33,188 bases of DNA from Pseudoxanthobacter soli DSM 19599 (GTDB lineage: Bacteria > Pseudomonadota > Alphaproteobacteria > Rhizobiales > Segnochrobactraceae): positions 1-33,188 of the forward strand of contig CAMDHY010000043.1 of the NCBI GenBank assembly GCA_945898215.1, given 5' to 3'. Under the pieces are notes generated by a model, which made no database searches, was not told the origin of the DNA, and was given only the letters and a program-made list of their open reading frames with translations. Both the position numbers and the translations under genes were made by a program. How positions within the stretch are numbered: position 1 is the first letter of the stretch; the number at the start of each line of letters is the position of its first letter. Below are positions 23,426 to 31,491 of the stretch, piece after piece.

Positions 23426-23743
23426 TTACGGCGACGCCAGCTTCAGCCCCACCAGCCCGATGAGGATCAGCGCGATCGAGGCCATGCGCAGGAGGTCGGT
23501 GCTCTCGCCGAGATAGAGGATGCCGAAGGTCACCGTGCCGAGCGCGCCGATGCCGGTCCACACGGCGTAGCCGGTGCCGAGCGGGATGGTGCGCAGCGCC
23601 AGCGCCAGCAGGAAGATCGAGGCGGCCATCGAGGCGGCCGTCAACAGCGACGGCCAGAGCTTCGTGAAGCCCTCGGTGTATTTGAGGCCGACGGCCCAGC
23701 CGACCTCGAAGAGACCCGCGACGAAGAGGATGAGCCACGCCAT
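23426..23743 (-). CDS. sugE: SMR-family guanidinium exporter (SugE/Gdx)
   Basis: A 105-residue four-helix membrane protein of the small multidrug resistance family, assembling as an antiparallel dimer that exchanges guanidinium for protons. The central glutamate is Glu13 ([17 protein letters not shown]). The residues that mark the Gdx guanidinium subtype rather than EmrE-type drug exporters are present: Trp16, Ser42, Tyr59 and Trp62 ([12 protein letters not shown]). Length and the ending LGLKLASP-like tail fit SugE. A two-hairpin guanidine-II riboswitch lies 20 bases upstream, which independently supports guanidinium as the substrate. The abrB-like gene follows almost immediately. Confidence 0.93.
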   Translation of the reverse strand: MAWLILFVAGLFEVGWAVGLKYTEGFTKLWPSLLTAASMAASIFLLALALRTIPLGTGYAVWTGIGALGTVTFGILYLGESTDLLRMASIALILIGLVGLKLASP

Positions 23744-23763
23744 GAACGACGCTCCCGGTTCCG

Positions 23764-23808
23764 GGGGCCGTCCCCGCGGTGTGGAGAATGAGGCCGGGTC
23801 GTCCCGGC
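23764..23808 (-). promoter_or_regulatory. Guanidine-II (mini-ykkC) riboswitch upstream of sugE
   Basis: Reading the minus strand, hairpin P1 is GCCGGG-ACGA-CCCGGC (23808-23793), a 17-base linker follows, and hairpin P2 is GGGG-ACGG-CCCC (23775-23764). Two GC stems capped by ACGR tetraloops, spaced by 7-40 bases and set just before the ribosome binding site, define the guanidine-II class; the two loops dock when guanidinium binds. Here P2 ends 20 bases before the sugE ATG and about eight before the GGGAG ribosome binding site. This fits translational ON control of the guanidinium exporter. P2 has only four pairs, at the low end, so a covariance-model score would be helpful. Confidence 0.85.
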
Positions 23809-23840
23809 GGGAGCGAGAGTCGCCGTCGCCGGGGCCGCCG

Positions 23841-24638
23841 TCAATCCGCTCCGCGGCAGTCGAGCAGCGTCAGCGCCGCTTCCAGGAGGCGCTCGGTGGC
23901 GGCGGCGACGACGCGGCCGCCCTTCGTCGCCGGACCGCCCTCCCAGGTGGCGACGACGCCGCCGGCGCCCTCGATGATCGGGATCAGCGGGGCGATGTCG
24001 TAGATTTCGAGGTTCGCCTCGACGACGAGGTCGACCTGGCCGGCGGCGAGCATGCAGTAGGCGTAGCAGTCGGCGCCGTAGCGAAGGAGGCGGGCCTTCT
24101 CGGCGACGCGGCCGAACCGTTCGAGGTCCTCGGCGCCGAACATCGCCGGCGCCGTCGTCATCAGCGTCGCCTCGGGCAGCGAGCGGTCGTGGCGGACCTT
24201 CAGGGGAGAACGCGCGGTGCCGCGGCGCCACTCGGCGTGGTCGCCGTCGCCGAGGAAGACCTCGCCCATGTAGGGCTGGGACATCATGCCGACGGCCGGA
24301 CGGCCGCCGTCGACGCGGCCGACGAGCGTGCCCCAGAGCGGGATACCGGTGAGGAAGGAGCGGGTGCCATCGATCGGGTCGATCACCCAGACGCGCTCGG
24401 CGTTGCCGCGCTCGGTGCCGAATTCCTCGCCGATGATGCCGTCGCGCGGATAGGCCGAGCGCAGAATGGCGCGGATCGTCTCCTCGGCCTTGCGGTCGGC
24501 GACGGTAACGGGGTCGTACTGGCCGCGGCTGCCCTTGTCGTCGGCCGCCACCGAGGTGCGGAAGTGCGGCAGCACCACCTGCCCCGCCTCCGCCGCGATC
24601 TCCGCCAGGAGATCGAAGTCCTGCGCACCGCTACCCAT
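23841..24638 (-). CDS. hisN: Inositol-monophosphatase-family phosphatase, probable histidinol-phosphatase
   Basis: A 265-residue Mg2+-dependent phosphatase. Metal-site residues are seen in GEEFGTE (Glu71/72), [11 protein letters not shown] (Asp87, Asp90) and [15 protein letters not shown]. The [17 protein letters not shown] and [21 protein letters not shown] stretches are typical of the HisN-type histidinol-phosphatases used by actinobacteria and alphaproteobacteria for the penultimate histidine-synthesis step; inositol or other sugar-phosphate substrates remain possible. ATG 24638 is chosen because CAGGAG lies seven bases upstream, over an upstream start at 24698. No other his genes are near. 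Confidence 0.88.
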   Translation of the reverse strand: MGSGAQDFDLLAEIAAEAGQVVLPHFRTSVAADDKGSRGQYDPVTVADRKAEETIRAILRSAYPRDGIIGEEFGTERGNAERVWVIDPIDGTRSFLTGIPLWGTLVGRVDGGRPAVGMMSQPYMGEVFLGDGDHAEWRRGTARSPLKVRHDRSLPEATLMTTAPAMFGAEDLERFGRVAEKARLLRYGADCYAYCMLAAGQVDLVVEANLEIYDIAPLIPIIEGAGGVVATWEGGPATKGGRVVAAATERLLEAALTLLDCRGAD

Positions 24639-24669
24639 GCCAACTCCTGAAGTGGATGGAGTTCCGATC

Positions 24670-24690
24670 GGACCCGCCCGCGCCGGGTCC
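24670..24690. terminator. Hairpin after the Mla-type lipoprotein gene
   Basis: GGACCCG (24670-24676) and CGGGTCC (24684-24690) pair perfectly, with outer GATC/GATC pairing possible across a two-base bulge. It begins 24 bases after the stop of the minus-strand lipoprotein gene and precedes hisN, so it may end the mla transcript. No U-tract. Confidence 0.35.
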
Positions 24691-24713
24691 GCGATCACGC
24701 TCTGCCGATGCCG

Positions 24714-25340
24714 TCAGATCTCCGCCACCACCCAGGCGATCAGCTCGTCGAGCACCTGCTTCAAGGCGACGTCCATCGCCGCCACGGCACTGTCGACGCC
24801 GTCGCCGGAGGAGCGGGCCTCGGCGCGGAAGACGCGGGTCGCGACGACGCGGCCGTTGCGGTCGTCGAGGATCTTCGCGGCGATCTCGATGACGGCGGTC
24901 GGGGACCCGCCACTCTCGAGCTGGAAGTTCCGGATTTCGATGGGCAGCTGGTAGGTGATCAAGAGCCCCTCGCCGGGGAAGCCGACGGCGTGGACGCGGC
25001 CGGTGTCCTCGAAGGACTGCACGATGCGCGTCTGCAGTACCTTCGGCAGCCGGTCGGCCCACTTCACCTTGCCGTAGTAGCTGATCGTCTGCGGCGTCGG
25101 CTTGACGGCGATCGATTCCGTGTTGAGGGCCTGCAGGGCGCGCGGCTCGGGCACCAGGATCTGCACGTTGGCGCGCGCACGCCCGACGCCGGCGTCCGAG
25201 GCGGTGGCGGTGAGGTCGTAGATCGCCGTGGTGGCTGCCCCGCCGCCGCAGGCGGCGACCGCCAGCGCCACGAGCATCAGCGCCAGCGCGCGCACGCCGC
25301 CGCGTCGCCTGTCCGCGCCTCGCTCGAAGCCTGCTCGCAC
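24714..25340 (-). CDS. ABC-type transport auxiliary lipoprotein (Mla/PqiC-like)
   Basis: A 208-residue outer-membrane-type lipoprotein. A basic N terminus leads to ALMLVALAVAAC, a lipobox with the lipidated cysteine at residue 31 (then GGG). The mature part (LVPEPRALQALNTESIAVKP, WADRLPKVLQTRIVQSFEDT) matches the ABC_trans_aux/PqiC family, which sits at the periplasmic end of MCE lipid-transport systems. The start is GTG 25340, preceded by GGGAAGGG at good spacing; further GTG codons inside the signal region are possible. It follows the MCE gene by 26 bases as the last gene of the operon. Confidence 0.85.
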   Translation of the reverse strand: MRAGFERGADRRRGGVRALALMLVALAVAACGGGAATTAIYDLTATASDAGVGRARANVQILVPEPRALQALNTESIAVKPTPQTISYYGKVKWADRLPKVLQTRIVQSFEDTGRVHAVGFPGEGLLITYQLPIEIRNFQLESGGSPTAVIEIAAKILDDRNGRVVATRVFRAEARSSGDGVDSAVAAMDVALKQVLDELIAWVVAEI

Positions 25341-25366
25341 GCTCTGCCCTTCCCTGTTCACGGCTG

Positions 25367-27028
25367 TCAGCGCCGCTGCGGCTGGTAGGTCGGCTGGCCG
25401 GAGCCGCCGTAGATGACGCGGCTCGGGTCGCGCTCGATGGAGTTCACCGCCGCCTCGATCGCCGACAGGGTCTGGCGCGCCTGCTGGATCGTCGCGGCGA
25501 GGTCGGTGAGGCCGGTGGTGGAGAAGCGCGACAGGCCGCCGGCGATCTGGCCGGCACTCGGCTGGAAGCTCTCGAAGACCTGGCGGATGGCGCGCGCCGC
25601 CCCGGTCGCCTCGGAGACGAGGCCCTGGCCGTCGCCCTCCACCATCGTCTCGACCTTGTCGATCAGGCCGGCGATGCGCGAGGAGGCGGCGTTGAGCTTC
25701 TCCACCATCTCGCGCGCCGGGGTGGCGATGGCGTCGACGTTGCCGGTCTGGGCCTCGACGTCGGCGGCGAACTTGCGGGCCGATTCGGCGGCGGCGCGGA
25801 TGTCGGCGACGATGACGTCGATGTCGCCGCCCTTTGTGGCGAGGTTGGCGCTGAGCGTCTCGACGTTCTGGACGATCGACGACACCCGCGTCGGGTCGAC
25901 CGCCTCGAGGATCTGCGCGAGGTCGGCCACCGCCGGCGACAGGCTCGAGGCGAGCGCATCGATGCGGTCGGTGGCGGTGCGCACGTTGGTGATGATGACG
26001 TCGAGGTCGTCGCCGCGGGCGGCGATGCGGCCGGCAATGGCGTCGATCGAGGCGGTGGCGCCGCGGGCGCTGTCGATGAAGGCCTCGATCTGCGGCATCC
26101 GCCCGGCGAAGCCGGCGGTGATGGTGTCGACGTTGGTGACGATGGTGCCGATGCGCTCGGCCGGGATGGCGGCGATCAGCCGGTCGACGTCGGCGAGGCT
26201 CTCGTTGAGGCCGGCGGTGAACTCGCCGAGACGCCCGGCCGCCTCCCGCACGGTCTGCACCACGGCCTGAACGTCTGTGCCGACACCACTGAGATCGTTG
26301 GAGAACGACACGGCGTTGTCGACGATCGTCTTGACCGCCTGCGGGTCGACTTCCTGCACCAGCTGCTCGACCCGCGTGACGATGCCCTCGAGCCGGTTCG
26401 ACAGGTCGGCGATGGTCTGGGCCGCCTGGCCGACGTCGGTGAACATCGTGCGCACCTCGTCGGAGTTGGCGGCGAGCGCCGAGGTGAAATCGTCGACGTT
26501 CTGCAGCGTCCGCGACACCGCCGGGGCGTTGTCGGTGACGAGCTTCTCGATCTCGCTGAAGGTCGTGTCGGCCTTGGTGAGGATGTCGCGCGCGCCCTTG
26601 AGGAGGTCCTCGAAGGCGGAGCGGTCGGCGGCAATCAGCGGCACCTCCTCGTCCTCGAACAGCGAGGGCGAGTTCGGCGTGCCGCCGGTGAGAGAGACAT
26701 AGGCGATGCCGGTGAGGCCGGTGAAGCCGAGCTCGGCGCGCGTGTCCTTCTTCAGGGGCGCGCTCGGATCGACCATCGTCCTCGCCTGGACGGCGGTGGA
26801 GCCGTCGCCGGCGAAGCGCAGGCGCGTCACCTCGCCGATGCGGATGCCGTTGAAATAGACCGCGCCGCCGACGGCGAGACCCGTCACCGAGCCCGGGAAC
26901 AGGATGTCCACCGCGGTACGGTTGGTGATCGAGCGGGAGGAGTAGAGCCAGTAGACGAAGCCGAAGGCGCCCGCGAGCACCATCAGCACGAACACCCCGA
27001 CGGCCACGTAGTTTGCCCGCGTCTCCAT
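25367..27028 (-). CDS. mlaD: MCE-family substrate-binding protein with long helical tail (MlaD-like)
   Basis: A 553-residue membrane-anchored periplasmic protein. One N-terminal helix (about 8-28) precedes a single MCE domain (about 39-120; SVTGLAVGGAVYFNGIRIGE, ELGFTGLTGIAYVSLTGG). The remaining ~420 residues are helical and heptad-like, with recurring blocks such as VDPQAVKTIVDN (227), IPAERIGTIVTN (288) and VDPTRVSSIVQN (377). E. coli MlaD is only 183 residues, so this is the long form known from Rhizobiales and Mycobacterium Mce proteins, where the tail is thought to form a lipid-conducting needle through the periplasm. It ends with a Tyr/Gln-rich tail. It follows mlaF by 15 bases. Confidence 0.9.
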   Translation of the reverse strand: METRANYVAVGVFVLMVLAGAFGFVYWLYSSRSITNRTAVDILFPGSVTGLAVGGAVYFNGIRIGEVTRLRFAGDGSTAVQARTMVDPSAPLKKDTRAELGFTGLTGIAYVSLTGGTPNSPSLFEDEEVPLIAADRSAFEDLLKGARDILTKADTTFSEIEKLVTDNAPAVSRTLQNVDDFTSALAANSDEVRTMFTDVGQAAQTIADLSNRLEGIVTRVEQLVQEVDPQAVKTIVDNAVSFSNDLSGVGTDVQAVVQTVREAAGRLGEFTAGLNESLADVDRLIAAIPAERIGTIVTNVDTITAGFAGRMPQIEAFIDSARGATASIDAIAGRIAARGDDLDVIITNVRTATDRIDALASSLSPAVADLAQILEAVDPTRVSSIVQNVETLSANLATKGGDIDVIVADIRAAAESARKFAADVEAQTGNVDAIATPAREMVEKLNAASSRIAGLIDKVETMVEGDGQGLVSEATGAARAIRQVFESFQPSAGQIAGGLSRFSTTGLTDLAATIQQARQTLSAIEAAVNSIERDPSRVIYGGSGQPTYQPQRR

Positions 27029-27043
27029 CCGGCCGGCCGCTCC

Positions 27044-27865
27044 CTACGCTTCGATCGTCGCGGCCAGACGGCCGCCGCGGACGCCGTGGAAATAGGCGCG
27101 GACCCAAGGGTGATCGAACGCCAGCATTTCTCGAAGAGTTCCAGCCACTAGAACGCGCTTTTCGCCGAGGACGGCTATTCGATCGCACACGGAGTACAGG
27201 CTGTCGAGGTCGTGCGTCACCATGTAGACGGTGAGCCCCAACGTTTCCCGCAGCTTGGCGATTAACTGGTCGAACTCCGCCGCACCGATCGGATCGAGGC
27301 CCGAGGTCGGCTCGTCGAGGAACAAGAGGTCAGCATCGAGCGCCAGCGAACGGGCGAGGCTTGCCCGCTTGATCATGCCGCCGGAGAGCTCGGCGGGGAA
27401 CTTCTCGGCCGCGTCGCGGGCGAGGCCGACCATCTCGATCTTCAGCAGCGCGAGTTCGTCCATCAGCCGCGGGCTGATGTCGAGGTGCTCGCGCATCGGC
27501 ACCTGGACGTTCTGCTTGACGGTGAGGCCGGAGAACAGGGCGCCCATCTGGAACAGCACGCCCCAGCGCTGCTCGACCATCGCCCGCTCGCGGTCGTTCA
27601 GCGAATCGAGGTCCTTGCCGAACACCTCGATGGTGCCGGCCTGCTTCTGCACCAGCCCGAGGATGGTCCGCATCAGCACCGACTTGCCCATGCCCGAGCC
27701 GCCGACGAAGCCCAGCACCTCGCCGCGATAGATGTCGAGGTCGAGGCCGTCGAGCACCGTCTTGCTGCCGAAGCGCACGGTGATGCCGCGGGCGCGGATG
27801 ATCGCCTCGCGCTCGTTGGAGAGCGGCGCGGCGGGCGGCGGGGGGGCGCTGCGGGGAGAACTCAT
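27044..27865 (-). CDS. mlaF: Mla-type ABC transporter ATP-binding protein
   Basis: A 273-residue cytosolic ATPase. Walker A is GGSGMGKS (55-62), the signature is AELSGGMIKRASLARSL, Walker B is LLFLDEPTSGLDP, and the switch histidine lies in YMVTHDLDSLYS. GGM rather than GGQ in the signature and MVTHDLDSL are typical of MlaF/Ttg2A ATPases that power lipid movement between membranes. The first 17 residues are a Pro/Ala-rich extension. The start ATG 27865 overlaps the mlaE stop by four bases. Confidence 0.94.
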   Translation of the reverse strand: MSSPRSAPPPPAAPLSNEREAIIRARGITVRFGSKTVLDGLDLDIYRGEVLGFVGGSGMGKSVLMRTILGLVQKQAGTIEVFGKDLDSLNDRERAMVEQRWGVLFQMGALFSGLTVKQNVQVPMREHLDISPRLMDELALLKIEMVGLARDAAEKFPAELSGGMIKRASLARSLALDADLLFLDEPTSGLDPIGAAEFDQLIAKLRETLGLTVYMVTHDLDSLYSVCDRIAVLGEKRVLVAGTLREMLAFDHPWVRAYFHGVRGGRLAATIEA

Positions 27866-29007
27866 ATGCCGACCGTGGCGAAGAAGACGGCGAAAATGCC
27901 GTCGACGACGATCACCATGAAGATCGCCTTCACCACTGAGGTGGTGGTCTGGCGGCCGAGCGATTCGGCGCTGCCCTCCACCTTCAGGCCCTCGACGCAG
28001 GCGACGAGGCCGATGATCAGCGCCATGAACGGCGCCTTGACGATACCGATCATGAATGTCTCGAGGTCGATCGCATCGAGGAGCTGGATCATGAAGGCGT
28101 CGGGTGACAGTCCGACATAGCTGATCGCCACGATCATCGCCCCGAACAGCGCCGCCATGTCGGAGATGAAGGTGAGCGCCGGCAGCGCCAGCATCAGGGC
28201 GATCAGCCGCGGGATGATCAGCACCTCGAGCGGGCGCACGCCCATCACCGTCAGCGCGTCGATCTCCTCGCGCATCTTCATCGAGCCGATCTCGGCCGTG
28301 AAGGCGCTGCCGGAGCGGCCGGCGAACATGATGGCGGTGAGCAGCACGCCGAGCTCGCGCAGCGCGAGCACGCCGACGAGGTCGACGACGAAGACGTCGG
28401 CCCCGAAGCGCTTCAGGTAGAAGGCCCCCTGCTGCGCGACGATGGCACCGATCAGCGTCGACATCAGCACCATGATCGGCACGGCGCCACGGCCGGTGGT
28501 GTCGAGGTGATAGAGGATCGAATTCCAGCGCATCCGCGAGGGATGGACGAGGCAGCCGACGAGGCCGACCGAGAACGCGCCGAGGACGTTGAGGACGGCG
28601 ACGACGTCCTCGCCGATCATCACCGTGCGACGGCCGACGATCTCCGGGACGCGGGTCCATGTCCACGGCTGCCGCCGCGGCGCCCACGGTTCGGGGACGT
28701 GGCCCTCGACCTCGGCGATGAGGGTGCGGCGATTCTCCGGAAGCCCCGTCAGCTCGACGCGGGCGCCGGCGAACTCCAGCGAAGCCCGCAGGCGGTGCAG
28801 CAGCCAGGAACCGGCGGTGTCGAGTTCGGTGACTTTCGACAAGTCCATGACGACTTGGCGCTTCTGGCCGAGTTGCACGCCGTCGACGAGCTTCTCCGCC
28901 GCCCGGCCGCTGGCGAGATGCCATGCACCCGACGCCACCAGACGGACTTCTTCGCCCGTGTCCTCGACGTCGAGCCGGGGCGCGTCGTCGGCTTGCGTCC
29001 GGCTCAT
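27862..29007 (-). CDS. mlaE: STAS-MlaE fusion permease of an Mla-type ABC transporter
   Basis: A 381-residue inner-membrane permease. The first ~110 residues form a STAS-like domain (QVVMDLSKVTELDTAGSWLL), comparable to MlaB but fused here to the permease. The rest is the MlaE domain with ARSGSAFTAEIGSMK-like core (FAGRSGSAFTAEIGSMKMRE), ALTVMGVRPLEVLIIPR and the conserved C-terminal KAPFMALIIGLVACVEGL. The fusion is common in alphaproteobacteria and explains why there is no separate mlaB. ATG 29007 is chosen; GTG 29013, six bases upstream, is equally possible. It is the first gene of the operon mlaE-mlaF-mlaD-lipoprotein. Confidence 0.92.
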   Translation of the reverse strand: MSRTQADDAPRLDVEDTGEEVRLVASGAWHLASGRAAEKLVDGVQLGQKRQVVMDLSKVTELDTAGSWLLHRLRASLEFAGARVELTGLPENRRTLIAEVEGHVPEPWAPRRQPWTWTRVPEIVGRRTVMIGEDVVAVLNVLGAFSVGLVGCLVHPSRMRWNSILYHLDTTGRGAVPIMVLMSTLIGAIVAQQGAFYLKRFGADVFVVDLVGVLALRELGVLLTAIMFAGRSGSAFTAEIGSMKMREEIDALTVMGVRPLEVLIIPRLIALMLALPALTFISDMAALFGAMIVAISYVGLSPDAFMIQLLDAIDLETFMIGIVKAPFMALIIGLVACVEGLKVEGSAESLGRQTTTSVVKAIFMVIVVDGIFAVFFATVGI

Positions 29008-29169
29008 CGCCACCGCTTTCGGTCTCTTGTCGCTCGGCCCACTTGAAGCCTATTACTTGGTCGGCGCCGCACCGTCGAGGGATGGCGGCGTCCGTGGGAG
29101 GCTCGCCCACGCCAAATCACCCCCGCCTTCCCCTTCGCGGCCGGCAGACGAACAACGGGGCGCTCCCTG

Positions 29170-30180
29170 ATGGATATTCCACGTCCCTACCTCATCTTCC
29201 TCGGCGACGTGCCGGACGCGCTCGCTGCCAAGACCGGCCTCGGCGTCGTCGACTGGCGCCGCGACTGGTGCGTCGGCCAGTGGCGTCTGCCGGGATGCAA
29301 GGCGGACGCCAGGCTTACCGACATGGGGGCCGCCGAGGCCGCCGCCAAGGGCGCGAAGACGATGGTGGTCGGCGCCGTCAATGCCGGCGGCGTGCTGCCG
29401 GAGCACTGGGTGGATTCGATCCTGGCGGCGCTTGACGCGGGCCTCAACGTCGCCACCGGGCTGCATAGCCGCCTCTCCGACGTTCCGGCGATCCGCGAGC
29501 GCGCGGCGGAGAAGGGGCTGGCGCTGTTCGACGTCCGCCATTCGCCGGTGAGGTTCGCCACCGGCAAGGGCAACAATCGCACCGGACGACGGCTGCTGAC
29601 CGTCGGCACCGACTGCTCGGTCGGCAAGAAGTACACCGCCCTCGCGCTCGAAACAGGCATGCGGGACAAGGGCTTCGACGCGGATTTCAAGGCGACGGGT
29701 CAGACCGGCGTGCTGATCTCCGGGCGGGGCGTGGCGATCGACGCGGTGGTGGCCGACTTCATCTCCGGCGCCGTCGAATGGCTGACGCCGGACGCCGATC
29801 CGAAGCACTGGGACCTCGTCGAGGGCCAGGGCTCGCTGTTCCACCCCTCGTTCGCCGGCGTGTCGCTCGGGCTCCTGCACGGCGCCCAGCCGGACGCCTT
29901 CGTGGTCTGCCACGAGCCGACCCGCACCACCATGCGGGGCGTCAAGACGCCGCTGCCGACCATCCAGCAGGTGATCGACCTCACCGTCACCTGCGGCCGG
30001 CTGACCAATCCGGACATCCGCTGCGTCGGCATCGCCGTCAACACCGAGCACCTCGACGACGCGGCGGCCCACACGGTGCTGGCCGAGACGGCGGCGGCGC
30101 ACGGCCTGCCCGCGGTCGACCCGATCCGCACCGGCGTCGGCCCGCTCGTCGACAAGATCGCCGCCGACTTCGGGCGCTGA
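29170..30180 (+). CDS. dgcN: D-glutamate N-acetyltransferase (DgcN, DUF1611 family)
   Basis: A 336-residue protein of the DUF1611 family. The N-terminal domain (residues 1-130) has NAGGVLPEHWVDSILAALDA and GLHSRLSDVP. The C-terminal P-loop domain has GTDCSVGKK (146-154), ATGQTGVLISGRGVAIDA and EGQGSLFHPSFAGVSLGLLH. In marine Pseudoalteromonas, DgcN acetylates D-glutamate and its partner DgcA inverts the product, the first steps of D-glutamate use. The gene pair is conserved here: dgcA follows 16 bases later. A role in handling cell-wall-derived D-Glu is therefore likely but inferred from family. Confidence 0.88.
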   Translation: MDIPRPYLIFLGDVPDALAAKTGLGVVDWRRDWCVGQWRLPGCKADARLTDMGAAEAAAKGAKTMVVGAVNAGGVLPEHWVDSILAALDAGLNVATGLHSRLSDVPAIRERAAEKGLALFDVRHSPVRFATGKGNNRTGRRLLTVGTDCSVGKKYTALALETGMRDKGFDADFKATGQTGVLISGRGVAIDAVVADFISGAVEWLTPDADPKHWDLVEGQGSLFHPSFAGVSLGLLHGAQPDAFVVCHEPTRTTMRGVKTPLPTIQQVIDLTVTCGRLTNPDIRCVGIAVNTEHLDDAAAHTVLAETAAAHGLPAVDPIRTGVGPLVDKIAADFGR

Positions 30181-30196
30181 CCACCGAGGAGCCCCG

Positions 30197-31180
30197 ATGG
30201 CCGCGCGCCTCACCACCCGCGTCGAGCGCTGGCCGATCGCCGGCACCTTCACGATCGCCCGCGGCTCGAAGACGGAAGCCGTGGTGGTGATCGCCGAGAT
30301 CGCCGACGGACCGCACGTCGGCCGCGGCGAGTGCGTGCCCTACGCGCGCTATGGCGAGACCGTGGAGGGGGTCGAGGCTGACGTCAGGGCGATGGCCGAC
30401 GCCGTCGCCGCCGGCCTCGATGCGGCCACCCTGCAGGGGGCGATGAAGGCGGGCGCGGCGCGCAACGCGCTCGACTGCGCCCTCGTCGACCTCGCGGCGA
30501 AGCGGGCCGGCACGAGCGCCGCCGCCCTCCTCGGCCTGCCGCCGCTGCAGTCCGTCGTCACCGCCTACACGCTCAGCCTCGGCACGCCCGAGGCGATGGG
30601 GGCCGCCGCGGCGGCGGCCTCCGCCAGGCCGCTCCTGAAGATCAAGCTCGGCGGCGCCGGCGACCCGGAGCGCCTCGCCGCCGTTCGCGCCGGAGCCCCG
30701 AACGCGACGCTGATCGTCGACGCCAACGAGGGCTGGACCGACGCGCTGTTCGCCGAGAACATGGCCGCCTGCGCGGCGGCCGGCGTGGCGCTGGTCGAGC
30801 AGCCGCTGCCGGCCGGTGCGGACGGCATGCTCGCCGACATGCCGCACGCGGTCCCCGTCTGCGCCGACGAGAGCCTGCACACCGCCGCCGACATCCCCCG
30901 CCTCGCGGCGCTCTACGACGCAGTCAACATCAAGCTCGACAAGGCCGGCGGCGTCACCGAGGCGCTGGCGATCGCTGCGGCCGCCCGCGCGCAAGGCCTG
31001 AAGGTGATGGTCGGCTGCATGCTCGGCTCGTCGCTCGCCATGGCGCCGGCCGTGCTGGTGGCGCAGGGCGCCGACTTCGTCGACCTCGACGGCCCGCTGC
31101 TGCTCGCCCGCGACTGCGAACCGGGCCTCGTCTTCGAGGGCTCGACGCTGATGCCGCCGCGGCCGGAATTGTGGGGCTGA
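30197..31180 (+). CDS. dgcA: N-acetyl-D-glutamate racemase (DgcA), enolase superfamily
   Basis: A 327-residue enolase-superfamily racemase of the dipeptide-epimerase type. The acid/base lysine motif is KIK (Lys148/Lys150), metal ligands are Asp175 (VDANEGW), Glu201 (EQPLP) and Asp224 (CADES), and the opposing lysine lies in IKLDKAGG (246-249). All catalytic positions are present. L-Ala-D/L-Glu epimerases look similar, but the adjacent dgcN favours N-acetyl-D-glutamate as substrate. GAGGAG precedes ATG 30197. The gene ends at a repeat cluster that separates it from the convergent MFS gene. Confidence 0.9.
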   Translation: MAARLTTRVERWPIAGTFTIARGSKTEAVVVIAEIADGPHVGRGECVPYARYGETVEGVEADVRAMADAVAAGLDAATLQGAMKAGAARNALDCALVDLAAKRAGTSAAALLGLPPLQSVVTAYTLSLGTPEAMGAAAAAASARPLLKIKLGGAGDPERLAAVRAGAPNATLIVDANEGWTDALFAENMAACAAAGVALVEQPLPAGADGMLADMPHAVPVCADESLHTAADIPRLAALYDAVNIKLDKAGGVTEALAIAAAARAQGLKVMVGCMLGSSLAMAPAVLVAQGADFVDLDGPLLLARDCEPGLVFEGSTLMPPRPELWG

Positions 31181-31202
31181 GGGCACAGCGCGCAGGCGCG
31201 TG

Positions 31203-31255
31203 ACCCCTCCCCCCTCGTGGGGGAGGTGGCCGGCAAAGCCGGCCGGAGGGGGCCG
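31203..31255. repeat. Two-hairpin GC-rich intergenic element
   Basis: Hairpin one pairs CCTCCCCC (31206-31213) with GGGGGAGG (31219-31226). Hairpin two is GGCCGGC-AAA-GCCGGCC (31228-31244). The element ends ggagggggcc. This composition is typical of a second family of short mobile repeats in high-GC alphaproteobacteria. It starts 23 bases after the dgcA stop and could serve as its transcript end. Confidence 0.65.
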
Positions 31256-31302
31256 CCGCGCGCGAGCGCGGCGGTACGGCGCCAGAGATTGCCGAAGCCC
31301 CC

Positions 31303-31371
31303 CCTTCTCCCGCCCGCAGGGTGGGAGAAGGTGCCCGAAGGACGGATGAGGGCGCGCGGCGAAGCCGCGCG
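31303..31371. repeat. Dispersed palindromic intergenic element, copy 3 left arm
   Basis: CCTTCTCCC (31303-31311) pairs with GGGAGAAGG (31323-31331), followed by tgcccgaaggacggatgaggg, the reverse orientation of the 11586 copy. A perfect eight-pair hairpin CGCGCGGC-GAA-GCCGCGCG (31353-31371) adjoins it. Confidence 0.75.
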
Positions 31372-31411
31372 GGCGTCCGTCGCAGGGGCCTACGGCGCGC
31401 TGCGCGCGCCG

Positions 31412-31461
31412 CCCTCATCCGGCGCTACGCGCCACCTTCTCCCGCTCACGCGTGAGAAGGG
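31412..31461. repeat. Dispersed palindromic intergenic element, copy 3 right arm
   Basis: The copy begins ccctcatccggcgctacgcg and ends with CCTTCTC...GAGAAGG pairing (31435-31460) around ctcacgcgtgag. It is inverted relative to the arm at 31303 and lies 31 bases past the stop of the minus-strand MFS gene. The tacggcgcgctgcgcgcgcc filler before it resembles the filler at 23092-23110. Confidence 0.75.
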
Positions 31462-31491
31462 AGGGCCAAACCCTCGCCTCAGATTCACCCC

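Larger units (their letters stand above)
31181..31491. other. Repeat-filled gap between convergent dgcA and MFS genes
   Basis: The 311 bases between the two stop codons contain no gene. Almost all of it is palindromic repeat: a ccccctcgtgggggagg element (31203-31255) and an inverted pair of the ccctcatcc-type family (31303-31371 and 31412-31461), annotated separately. Confidence 0.7.

Noticed and set aside
24714-27188. A single long minus-strand frame joining the lipoprotein to an Arg-rich sequence over the MCE gene
   Set aside because: Only the part from about 25340 has a ribosome binding site and lipobox; the rest is out of frame with the clear MCE protein.
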